Assembly: GCA_964516325.1 (NCBI GenBank) | Contig: CAZFAP010000168.1 | Location: forward strand, 1 to 10,672 | DNA length: 10,672 nt | Direction: 5' to 3' | Source: CAZFAP01 sp964516325 | GTDB taxonomy: Bacteria > Auribacterota > JABMQX01 | In this document: piece after piece, positions 1 to 8,026 of the stretch | How positions within the stretch are numbered: position 1 is the stretch's first letter | Layout: the number at the start of each line of letters is the position of its first letter | The notes under the pieces: generated by a model | What the model saw: the letters and a program-made list of their open reading frames with translations, nothing else | The model's database searches: none | What the model was told of the DNA's origin: nothing | Program-made: the position numbers and the translations under genes

Positions 1-635
1 ACAGCGTCTATTCCGTCGAGGATCACAAGAAGCATGTTGACTGGATCAAGCAGGTCAATCCCACGGCGCTTATCGCCGTGAAGGTTTCAACACCGGTGGA
101 CGTGGACATGGTGGCAGTGGGGAGCTACTACGCCGGCGCTCATATCATCCACCTCGACGGAAGTTACGGAGGAACAGGCGCCGCCCCGGACATCGCCAAG
201 AAAAATATCGCCATGCCCATCGAGTACGCGATTCCGCGAGTGCACGGATTCCTCAAATCGGAAGGCATTCGCGACGAAGTTACTCTCATCGCCAGCGGCG
301 GCGTTCGCACTGCGTACGATGCCGCCAAAGTGATTGCGCTCGGCGCCGACGGCGTCGTCATCGGGACCGCAGAAATGGTTGCCCTCGGCTGTGTCCGCTG
401 CAACAACTGCGAGAGCGGCAGAGGATGCGCTCGTGGCATCGCTACAACCGATGAAAAGCTCGTCCAGAAAATGACGTTGCCGTGGGCGACGCAGCGACTC
501 ATCAACCTCTTCCACGCCTGGCACATTCAGTTCGTGGACATTCTGCGGCGGCTCGGCATGACGAGCATAACCGAATTGGTCGGCAGGACTGACCTCCTGA
601 GGCATTTGGACTACGAGGACAAACCGGAGAAATGA
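1..635 (+). CDS. gltB: Glutamate synthase, FMN-binding/Fe-S catalytic subunit (5' truncated by window)
   Basis: This is the C-terminal part of a stand-alone glutamate synthase FMN domain (Glu_synthase family), which forms glutamate from 2-oxoglutarate and ammonia delivered by the amidotransferase partner. The reading frame is open from position 3, so the true start lies upstream; the first in-frame GTG at 78 is internal. Visible landmarks are the phosphate-binding GGTGA loop (nt 168-182), the ASGGVRT segment (291-311), the IGTAEM segment typical of FMN TIM barrels, and a cysteine cluster with spacing C-x2-C-x2-C-x5-C (nt 390-428) where bacterial GltB carries its three [3Fe-4S] ligands. The end (LGMTSITELVGRTDLL) is characteristic of the family. 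The stop overlaps the next gene by ATGA. A separate FMN subunit is the archaeal-type split arrangement rather than the 1500-aa bacterial GltB. The family is certain; the cluster type is not. Confidence 0.93.
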   Translation, partial: SVYSVEDHKKHVDWIKQVNPTALIAVKVSTPVDVDMVAVGSYYAGAHIIHLDGSYGGTGAAPDIAKKNIAMPIEYAIPRVHGFLKSEGIRDEVTLIASGGVRTAYDAAKVIALGADGVVIGTAEMVALGCVRCNNCESGRGCARGIATTDEKLVQKMTLPWATQRLINLFHAWHIQFVDILRRLGMTSITELVGRTDLLRHLDYEDKPEK

Positions 636-3256
636 CGAACGGTAATCTCATATCTCATCGAATGATTCGCAGCCGAGGAACTCTGGCGCAGGGCTGGTCT
701 ATGCCTCCAACACGCGTCGAAGCCGCCGAGGGCGGCTGCGGTGTAACCGGCTTCGCATGCAGCATCCCGGTTCCTGGCAAACACATCTATGCTCCCTCCG
801 TCCAGATGCACAACCGAGGAAATGGCAAAGGCGGGGGCATCGCTGCCGCGGGACTTGTCCCTGAGAAGCTTGGCGTTTCTCAGAGAATCCTCGACGAGGA
901 TTACCTCATTCAGATCGCCCTCCTCGACCCTACGGCGAAAGGCGACATCGAAAGGGAATTCATTGACCCCGTCTTCGAGGTTCATGCGGGAGGCGATGTC
1001 GAGACCGTCCCGGATTATAGCGACATCGAGGGATTAGAGGTCCGCCCGCCCGATGTGCGAAGGTATTTCGTGCGCGTCAAGCCGCACGTCCTCGAGAAGT
1101 TCGCCTCCGAGTATGGTCTCAAGCATGCGGGGCCGAGAGATATTGAGGACGAATTCGTTTATCAGAACTCCTTCCGCCTGAATGTAAAGTTCTACGCTTC
1201 CCTCGGAGAGAAGAGAGCGTTCGTCCTCTCGCATGGGCGGAACATGTGCATATTCAAAATCGTTGGGTATGCCGAGCAGGCAGCCCAGTACTACCAGCTC
1301 GAGGATTTGGAAGCGCACGTCTGGATTGCCCACCAGCGCTACCCGACAAAAGGACGCGTCTGGCACCCCGGCGGAGCTCACCCCTTCTGCGGCATGCACG
1401 AAGCGCTCGTCCACAATGGCGACTTCGCCAACTACTATTCTGTCACCGAGTACCTCGCTCAGCGAAACATCAGGCCCCTCTTCCTGACCGACACGGAGGT
1501 CTCCGTCCTCCTCTTCGACCTCTGGAACCGGGTCTATAAGTATCCCCTCGAATACATAATCGAGGCTCTCGCTCCGACGACAGAAAGGGACTTTGATCAC
1601 CTTCCGACCGAGAAGCAGCGGATATATCGGCAGATTCAAGCAGCTCACATTCACGCTTCTCCCGACGGCCCCTGGTTCTTCATCATCGGGCGAAATGACC
1701 CTGACAAAAATCGCCTTCAGCTCATCGGCATCACCGATACTGCGATGCTCCGTCCCCAGGTTTTCGCGCTTCAGGAAGGGGCAGTGCAGGTGGGCTTGGT
1801 CTGCTCGGAGAAACAAGCGATTGACGCCACCCTCCAGAGCCTCTCGAATGACGACAGCCGTTTCTGCCCCATTGCCGACCGCTACTGGAACGCTCGCGGC
1901 GGAAGCCATACCGACGGCGGCGCCTTCATGTTCACCATCACCTCCGACGGCAACGGCGGCAAAAAGCTTACCTGCACCGACAAATTCGGTCGGAGCATCT
2001 CAACTCCCCCGCACCAAAAGCATGCCGACTTGACGCTCGCCATTACCGACTCGCAAAACTCGGACGGCGAAAAGCGCGAAATCGAACTCCTCTTCGACGA
2101 GGGGTGCGCTCGGGACGTTTGCCAACTGTGCCGCGAGAGAATGTCTTCCTGGTCCTTCAATGACTTCAGGTCGGTGTGTGGGCACATCGTCGAGATCGCC
2201 TCTCGCGATGATGAAGCCCGCGCCGCCGCCATCGAAGTGCTTACGCTCCTCAACGACCGCCGTTACCTGACCGGGGACAAAAAGCGGAGCTCATTATTGG
2301 ACATCATCCATCGTTCTCTTCACGAGGTCTTCGGCGATATTTCGCCAATCAACGGCGGCTCTCTCTCTCGCTACGGGCATATTGACTGGGAGACTCGCAA
2401 CGACTTGCGTGCCCCGTCGGGTAAGGAGGAGGTTCTTGTCGCGAATGCCGGGCGTTTTCCGCCTCAAGGGGAGGATTGCGATGCGCGGCTGGTCGTGCGC
2501 GCGTATCAACTCGGCTGGAAGCGTTTCATCTGCTACGGATATGTCGGGCAGCGATTTCTCGGCTGCGGCCTGGGCCCCAACACCGACGACGTGGTCATTG
2601 ATGCCTACGATAGCACCGGCGACTACCTCGGCTCCGGCATGGACGGCTTGACAATCAACGTCCATTGGAATGGGCAGGACCAGATCGGGCAAATCCTCCG
2701 TCGGGGAAAGCTCGTCGTCCACGGCGATGTCGGGCAGACTTTCCTCTACGGAGCCAAAGGCGGCCGCATTTTCATCCTCGGAAACGCCGCGGGGAGACCC
2801 CTCATCAACGCGGTAGGGCGTCCTCGCGTCGTCATTAACGGCACGTGCCTCGACTATCTGGCGGAGTCTTTCATGGCCGGAGACCCGTTCAAGGGAGGAG
2901 GCTTCGTCGTCCTTAACGGCATCGAGATTGATGACCAGGGGCAAATCGTGGAAATGGAGACGCCCTATCCGGGCGGCAATCTTTTCTCCCTCGCATCCGG
3001 TGGCGCCATCTACGTTCGAGACCCACATCGCCGCTTGACGGAAGACCAGCTCAACGGCGGGCAGTTCTTCCAGCTTACGCCCCCAGACTGGCGATTGGTC
3101 GAAGAAATGCTGAAGGAGAACGAACGCGAATTCGGCATCACGGTCGAGCAGCTTCTGACGGTGGATGGCGAGCTTCGCCCGCCCGAAGAAGTTTACCGGA
3201 AGGTGGGCGCCATAAAGTTAGCGGTCTTGACCGAGTTGCCAGACGAAAGCGAATAG
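632..3256 (+). CDS. Glutamate synthase: class II glutamine amidotransferase fused to GXGXG domain
   Basis: This 874-aa protein joins two parts of glutamate synthase. Residues about 36-400 are the class II (Ntn) glutaminase: candidate nucleophile Cys36 in GGCGVTGF, the HQRYPT segment at 234-239, and the HNGD oxyanion/substrate motif at 261-264. Residues about 600-800 are the GXGXG beta-helix domain, with repeated glycine turns (DYLGSGMDG, VVHGDVGQTFLYGAKGG, FILGNAAG). A linker of about 180 residues with cysteines at 492, 497 and 500 joins them. The FMN domain that normally sits between is encoded by the preceding gene. Cys36 implies removal of an N-terminal propeptide. The start at 632 gives an ATGA overlap but its GGAG (626-629) is only 2 nt away; ATG 701 has AGGG 7 nt upstream and is a credible alternative, giving Cys13. 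It would hydrolyse glutamine and channel ammonia to the FMN subunit. No GltD-like reductase is seen. Confidence 0.92.
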   Translation: MTNGNLISHRMIRSRGTLAQGWSMPPTRVEAAEGGCGVTGFACSIPVPGKHIYAPSVQMHNRGNGKGGGIAAAGLVPEKLGVSQRILDEDYLIQIALLDPTAKGDIEREFIDPVFEVHAGGDVETVPDYSDIEGLEVRPPDVRRYFVRVKPHVLEKFASEYGLKHAGPRDIEDEFVYQNSFRLNVKFYASLGEKRAFVLSHGRNMCIFKIVGYAEQAAQYYQLEDLEAHVWIAHQRYPTKGRVWHPGGAHPFCGMHEALVHNGDFANYYSVTEYLAQRNIRPLFLTDTEVSVLLFDLWNRVYKYPLEYIIEALAPTTERDFDHLPTEKQRIYRQIQAAHIHASPDGPWFFIIGRNDPDKNRLQLIGITDTAMLRPQVFALQEGAVQVGLVCSEKQAIDATLQSLSNDDSRFCPIADRYWNARGGSHTDGGAFMFTITSDGNGGKKLTCTDKFGRSISTPPHQKHADLTLAITDSQNSDGEKREIELLFDEGCARDVCQLCRERMSSWSFNDFRSVCGHIVEIASRDDEARAAAIEVLTLLNDRRYLTGDKKRSSLLDIIHRSLHEVFGDISPINGGSLSRYGHIDWETRNDLRAPSGKEEVLVANAGRFPPQGEDCDARLVVRAYQLGWKRFICYGYVGQRFLGCGLGPNTDDVVIDAYDSTGDYLGSGMDGLTINVHWNGQDQIGQILRRGKLVVHGDVGQTFLYGAKGGRIFILGNAAGRPLINAVGRPRVVINGTCLDYLAESFMAGDPFKGGGFVVLNGIEIDDQGQIVEMETPYPGGNLFSLASGGAIYVRDPHRRLTEDQLNGGQFFQLTPPDWRLVEEMLKENEREFGITVEQLLTVDGELRPPEEVYRKVGAIKLAVLTELPDESE

Positions 3257-3287
3257 AACGTCCGTCGAGAAACGCGACAACCGGCTT

Positions 3288-3854
3288 ATGAAAATTATGA
3301 AGACATCGGAGCGACAGGAGATTGACACACGCTTTGCGCGGGACCTCGATCCCACGAGCGAGTTCCACATCTTCTCGTGCTATCAATGCAAGAAGTGTTC
3401 GTCCGGTTGCCCCATGGAGCGGGACAGCGACCTCCATCCCCACGAGATTATCCGCATGATTCAGATGGGGCGCAAGGACGAAGCCCTCTCCAGCAAGGGC
3501 ATCTGGATGTGTGTCTCGTGTCAGACGTGCGTCAGCCGCTGCCCAATGAACGTCAACACTCCTGCTGTGATTGACGCCCTGAGAGCCATGGCTCGTCGTC
3601 CGGAAGTGCCCCGGTCGGCACGTGAAGTGCCCATTTTCAATCGCGTCTTCCTCGAATGCGTCAAGCGGCTGGGGCGCGTTTACGAACTCGGGTTGATGGG
3701 AGCATTCAAGGTCGGCTCTCTGAACCTGCTTTCCGATATTGAAAAGGTCCCCACGATGCTCCGAAAGGGGAAGCTCCGTTTTATCCCGTCGCTGCCCGGA
3801 AGGCGTGCAAGCCTGAGGGGCATTTTCCGGAGAACCAGGCGGGCCTCCAGATGA
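3288..3854 (+). CDS. hdrC: Heterodisulfide reductase subunit C-like protein (HdrC)
   Basis: This 188-aa protein is the expected size for HdrC, the small ferredoxin-like subunit that relays electrons between HdrA and HdrB. Two [4Fe-4S] motifs are visible: C31-x2-C34-x2-C37-x3-C41-P and C75-x2-C78-x2-C81-x3-C85-P. The spacer carries the family-typical HPHEIIRMIQMG segment. No membrane helix is seen, so it is the soluble HdrC type, not HdrE- or DsrK-linked. It lies 31 nt after the amidotransferase gene and overlaps hdrB by ATGA. No convincing Shine-Dalgarno precedes ATG 3288 or the in-frame ATG 3297, so the start could be either, and translational coupling is possible. The basic C-terminal tail (rich in Arg/Gly) shows no recognisable domain. 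Confidence 0.93.
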   Translation: MKIMKTSERQEIDTRFARDLDPTSEFHIFSCYQCKKCSSGCPMERDSDLHPHEIIRMIQMGRKDEALSSKGIWMCVSCQTCVSRCPMNVNTPAVIDALRAMARRPEVPRSAREVPIFNRVFLECVKRLGRVYELGLMGAFKVGSLNLLSDIEKVPTMLRKGKLRFIPSLPGRRASLRGIFRRTRRASR

Positions 3855-4753
3855 CCGAGAAGCTGTCTTACACCTTTTATCCGGGCTGCTCGCTCGATTC
3901 CACGGCGAGGGACTTCCGTGAATCCACGGAGGCGGTCTGCGCCGCTCTGGACATCGAGCTTGTCGAGCTGCCCGACTGGATTTGCTGCGGGGCCACTGCC
4001 GCCCATGCGACGAATGAGAAACTGGCGATGGCTCTTCCCGTCGAGAATCTCTCCCGCGCCGCGAAATTCGGACACGACGTGGTCGTCGCCTGCGCCGCCT
4101 GCTACAACCGATTGCAGTTGGCGAACCTCGCCGTCCGGAATGACGGACGCACTCGGCACGAAATGCAGCGAATCACCGGCCGCCCGTATGACGGCTCGAT
4201 CAACGTTCGGCATATCCTTCAAGTTCTTTTCGGTGACGTTGGGTTGGAGAAAATCCGTCGGTCGGTCCGCAACGAGCTTCGCGGGCTGAAGGTCGCCTGT
4301 TATTACGGCTGCCTTCTGGCGAGACCGCGGGAGGTGAGCATCTTCGACGATCCGGAAAATCCCCGGCTGATGGACGACTGCGTGGAAGCGATCGGTGCGG
4401 AGCCGATCGAGTGGCCTCATAGAACCGAGTGCTGCGGCGCCGCCTATTCGCTGACGAGCCCGGGAATGGCAATGCGACTGACGGGCGAGATTCTCTCGAT
4501 GGCCAAGGAAGCCGGCGCCGATTGTCTTGCGGTCGCCTGTCCGCTCTGCCAGAGCAACCTCGACCTTCGGCAGCAGGACATAGAATCGCTCCGTAATGAA
4601 AAGTTCGAGTTGCCCGTTTTTTATTTCACGCAATTGTTGGGGCTTGCCTTTGGCCTGCCAGAGCGTTCTCTCGGACTCCATCGTCTGATTGTCAATCCGG
4701 GCGACGTACTTCGGAAAGTATATCGTCGGGAGGACAGGGCGGTGCTGCGATAA
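3851..4753 (+). CDS. hdrB: Heterodisulfide reductase subunit B-like protein (HdrB), two CCG domains
   Basis: This 300-aa protein has the full double CCG-domain architecture of HdrB, whose two non-cubane [4Fe-4S] clusters cleave heterodisulfide in methanogens. Domain 1 ligands are C13, C45-C46 (ICCGA), C81 and C84. Domain 2 ligands are C154 (in YYGC), C194-C195 (ECCGA), C230 and C233 (ACPLC). All ten ligand positions known for HdrB are therefore present, so both non-cubane clusters should form. Length is normal for the family. Its start overlaps the hdrC stop by ATGA and is preceded by a purine-rich AGGCGGG (3837-3843). In bacteria without CoM/CoB the physiological substrate of such HdrB proteins is usually unknown; in the acetogen MetFV complex HdrB serves electron transfer. 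The substrate here cannot be read from sequence. Confidence 0.95.
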   Translation: MTEKLSYTFYPGCSLDSTARDFRESTEAVCAALDIELVELPDWICCGATAAHATNEKLAMALPVENLSRAAKFGHDVVVACAACYNRLQLANLAVRNDGRTRHEMQRITGRPYDGSINVRHILQVLFGDVGLEKIRRSVRNELRGLKVACYYGCLLARPREVSIFDDPENPRLMDDCVEAIGAEPIEWPHRTECCGAAYSLTSPGMAMRLTGEILSMAKEAGADCLAVACPLCQSNLDLRQQDIESLRNEKFELPVFYFTQLLGLAFGLPERSLGLHRLIVNPGDVLRKVYRREDRAVLR

Positions 4754-4774
4754 TTCCCCCGAAAGGGTCTATTT

Positions 4775-7700
4775 GTGATCAGGCTGGCGATTGATGGACA
4801 GAGCATAGAAGCGCAAGACGGAAGCACCGTCCTTGTAGCCGCTCAGAACGCCGGCATCAAAATCCCGACCCTCTGTTACCACAAAGCGCTGAAACCCTAC
4901 GGCTCTTGCCGGGTCTGCCTCGTGGAAATCGAAGGGGGAACAGGTTCCACAGTGCAGACTTCCTGCACCTATCCGGCCCAGGACGGCCTCGTGGTTTACA
5001 CGAACACCGGGAGAGTCCGCAAAGCCCGCAATATCATGCTCGAGCTTCTCCTCGCCAGATGCCCCGATTCCGAGGAGGTTCGGCGGCTCGCCGAGGAATG
5101 CGGAGTTTCTGACACGAGATTCACGAAGAAAGACAAGGACTGCATTTTGTGCGGGCGGTGCGTGCGAGTGTGCGAGGACAGAATGGGGCGCGCCGCCATC
5201 GCCTTCGCCGGTCGAGGCTCCGCAAAGGAAGTTACGGCGCCGTATGGGATACCGAGCGCCGTTTGCCAGGTCTGCGGGGCGTGCGCTTTCATCTGCCCTG
5301 CGGGCAGAATTGACCTCTCCGACGTGGCGACGAGAAAACCGAAGCCCATTCTCTCCGAGTACAACGAGCGGTTGACCTCTCGTCCCGCGATTTACATTCC
5401 TCATCCCCAAGCCGTCCCAAACCGCGCTCTCATTGACAAAGAACATTGTGCTCAACTGCTCCAGGGCGTCTGCAAAGTGTGTACGGAATTCTGCGACGCC
5501 GACGCCATCAAGTTCGACCAACAGGAGGAGGGGCTGGCGCTGGATGTGGGAGCGATCATAGTCGCTCCGGGAGTGGAGCACTTCCAGGCAGCCAGGAGAG
5601 GTGAGTATGGCTTCGCCCGTTACGAAAACGTCGTCACGAACATTCAGTTCGAGCGCATATTGAGCGCTTCGGGTCCGACGGGCGGCGAAGTCAAGCGTCC
5701 ATCCGATGGCGCCCGTCCTAACAGGATCGCCTTCATTCAATGCGTCGGTTCTCGCGATGCGGTTACCGGCAATACCTACTGCTCGGCGTTTTGCTGCATG
5801 GCTGCAATTAAAGAGGCGATCCTCGCACGCGAACACGCCCCCGACGCGAACGTTACGGTCTTTTGCATGGACATTCGCGCGTTCGGAAAAGGCTTCGACC
5901 GCTTTTATCAGAGAGCCAAGGATGAATACGGTGTCGAGTTTGTCCAGGGGATGATCTCCCGCGTCGTGGAACTTCCCCGCACCAGGAATCTTCGCGTTTC
6001 CTATGTAGCGCAGAGCGGCGAGCGCGTGGACAGGGAGCTCGACATCGTCGTTCTCTCGACAGGGCTTCAGCCGGGCGAGAACCTTCGTCAAACCGCCGAC
6101 AAGCTCGACCTTCGCCTCAACAGGTTCGGTTTCTGCGACACGAATCCGCTGGAGCCCGTGCGCACATCCCGCGATGGGATATTTGTGGCGGGCGTCTTCC
6201 AGGAACCGAAGGACGTGCCAGAGACCGTCATGCAGGGAAGCAGCGCCGCCGCCTGCACGATGGAACTTCTCGCCGGTGTCCGGGGTTCCATGGTTACGGA
6301 GAAAATCTACCCCCCGGAACACGATTTCACCGACGCCACGCCGAGGATTGGCTTGTTCGTCTGCCATTGCGGCACCAATATCGCCTCCGTTGTTGATGTC
6401 GAGCGGGTCGTTCAGGCGGCATTGCAGATGCCTTTCGTCGAGCACGCCGAGAGGAACATCTACAGCTGCTCGGACAACTCTCAGGACCGCATCAAGGAAA
6501 TCATCGCCGAGAAAGGCCTGAACCGCCTGCTCGTTGCCTCGTGCACGCCGCGAACGCATCTTGCCCTCTTTCGTGAGACCGCCAGGGAAGTAGGCGTCAA
6601 TCTGTTCCTGGTCGAGATGGCGAACATCCGTGAGCAGTGTTCCTGGGTTCACATCGCCGACCCCGAAGCCGCAACCGAAAAAGCGATTGAGCTTGTGCGC
6701 ATGGGGGTCGCTCGCACCGTGCACCTCACTCCCCGCACGCCAGAAGAACTGCCGGTATTCAAGTCCGGTCTCATCGTCGGCGGAGGCCCATCCGGGATGA
6801 CGGCTGCGCTCTCCCTCGCTGGGCAGGGATTTGACGTTCACCTCGTCGAGAAAGAGAGCCAACTCGGCGGCGGGCTCCGCAACCTCCATTACACCCTCGA
6901 AGGCAATGATATTGACGCGTTTCGGGAAAAGCTCGTCCGTGCGGTCATGAGTAATCCGAGAGTAAAGGTGTACCTCGGCAGCAAGTTGGTCGGCTTCGAA
7001 GGGCATGCGGGTGAGTTCCTAAGCACCATTACGACCGCCGACGGGAACAATGTCGAGGTGAAGCACGGCGTTCTGATTGTTGCCACGGGCGGACGGGAAT
7101 TCATCCCGCACGAGTTCCTCTACGGCTACGACCCGCGGGTCGTGACTCAAAGGGAGTTGGAAGCTCGGATAGCGTCCGGCGAGAATGCCGTCGGCAACGG
7201 GGATACGGTCGTGATGATTCAGTGCGTTGGCTCCCGCGACGAAGAGCGCCCCTATTGCAGCCGCGTTTGCTGTGCTCAGGCGGTCAAGAATGCCCTCAAA
7301 ATCAAGCAGCAATGCCCGGACGCGATCGTGGTTGTCCTCTACCGCGACATGCGCACCTACGGCTATCACGAGACGGAGTACCAGAGAGCCAGAGAAGCTG
7401 GCGTCCTTTTCTTCCGCTATGACGAAGAGGCGCCCCCGACGATTACCGGTGGTGATGAGCTGATGGTTGAGTTTGACGACCCAATCACCGGACGGCGGAA
7501 GCCATTGAAAGCCGATCTCGTCGTCCTCTCTGCGGGAATCGTTCCCGCCGAAGATAATGCTCAAATCTCCGAGCTTGCCAAGCTCCCTCTCGACGTGGAC
7601 GGCTTCTTCCTCGAAGCCCATCCAAAACTCCGCCCGGTGGACTTCGCCTCGGAAGGAATCTTCCTCTGCGGGTTAGCGCATTCGCCGAAATTCCTCAAGG

Positions 7701-8017
7701 AGAACATCTCTCAAGCTTTGGCTGCCGCAGGGCGAGCCGCAACAGTCCTTTCCAAAGATACTCTCGTCGTTGGCGGGGAAGTCGCCTGGGTGGACCCAAA
7801 GAAATGCGCCTGCTGCATGACCTGCATGAGAGTGTGTCCCTACGGGGCGCCCGCCGTCAGCTTTGCCGATGAACACCGACGGATCGAAATAGACCCCGCC
7901 AGGTGCATGGGCTGCGGGAGCTGTGCTGCCGAATGCCCCGCCATGGCAATTCAATTGCATAATTTCCTGAATTCGCAGATTTCCGCCGCCATTGAGGCGA
8001 TGGTTGGAGCAGGATAG
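4775..8017 (+). CDS. hdrA: Large HdrA-like FAD/Fe-S oxidoreductase with NuoG-like N-terminus and duplicated HdrA module
   Basis: This 1080-aa protein is far longer than the roughly 650-aa methanogen HdrA. Order of parts: residues 1-75, a [2Fe-2S] ferredoxin like NuoG (C34, C45, C48, C64); 123-174, two [4Fe-4S] motifs (C123/126/129/133 and C164/167/170/174); 190-500, an HdrA-like flavoprotein segment with a ferredoxin insert (C225, C233, C236, C240) but no GxGxxG; 523-650, the HdrA N-terminal Fe-S domain (CHCG 530-533, C565, C590, C622); 667-1000, a complete HdrA FAD module with the IVGGGPSGM motif at 667-675 and Glu692 ending strand 2; 1011-1054, two C-terminal [4Fe-4S] motifs. IQCVGSRD and the following YCSxxCC occur in both flavin segments (from 321 and 815), showing internal duplication. 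It starts at GTG 4775, about 8 nt after GAAAGGG. The likely role is flavin-based electron branching between NAD(P)H or ferredoxin, HdrBC and MvhD. Family certain, reaction inferred. Confidence 0.94.
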   Translation: MIRLAIDGQSIEAQDGSTVLVAAQNAGIKIPTLCYHKALKPYGSCRVCLVEIEGGTGSTVQTSCTYPAQDGLVVYTNTGRVRKARNIMLELLLARCPDSEEVRRLAEECGVSDTRFTKKDKDCILCGRCVRVCEDRMGRAAIAFAGRGSAKEVTAPYGIPSAVCQVCGACAFICPAGRIDLSDVATRKPKPILSEYNERLTSRPAIYIPHPQAVPNRALIDKEHCAQLLQGVCKVCTEFCDADAIKFDQQEEGLALDVGAIIVAPGVEHFQAARRGEYGFARYENVVTNIQFERILSASGPTGGEVKRPSDGARPNRIAFIQCVGSRDAVTGNTYCSAFCCMAAIKEAILAREHAPDANVTVFCMDIRAFGKGFDRFYQRAKDEYGVEFVQGMISRVVELPRTRNLRVSYVAQSGERVDRELDIVVLSTGLQPGENLRQTADKLDLRLNRFGFCDTNPLEPVRTSRDGIFVAGVFQEPKDVPETVMQGSSAAACTMELLAGVRGSMVTEKIYPPEHDFTDATPRIGLFVCHCGTNIASVVDVERVVQAALQMPFVEHAERNIYSCSDNSQDRIKEIIAEKGLNRLLVASCTPRTHLALFRETAREVGVNLFLVEMANIREQCSWVHIADPEAATEKAIELVRMGVARTVHLTPRTPEELPVFKSGLIVGGGPSGMTAALSLAGQGFDVHLVEKESQLGGGLRNLHYTLEGNDIDAFREKLVRAVMSNPRVKVYLGSKLVGFEGHAGEFLSTITTADGNNVEVKHGVLIVATGGREFIPHEFLYGYDPRVVTQRELEARIASGENAVGNGDTVVMIQCVGSRDEERPYCSRVCCAQAVKNALKIKQQCPDAIVVVLYRDMRTYGYHETEYQRAREAGVLFFRYDEEAPPTITGGDELMVEFDDPITGRRKPLKADLVVLSAGIVPAEDNAQISELAKLPLDVDGFFLEAHPKLRPVDFASEGIFLCGLAHSPKFLKENISQALAAAGRAATVLSKDTLVVGGEVAWVDPKKCACCMTCMRVCPYGAPAVSFADEHRRIEIDPARCMGCGSCAAECPAMAIQLHNFLNSQISAAIEAMVGAG

Positions 8018-8026
8018 GGACGTCTG

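Noticed and set aside
4769..7006. 745-codon open frame on the minus strand
   Set aside because: It lies wholly antisense to hdrA, whose cysteine motifs and FAD fingerprint are unmistakable. The antisense product has no recognisable domain and is explained by GC-biased codons.
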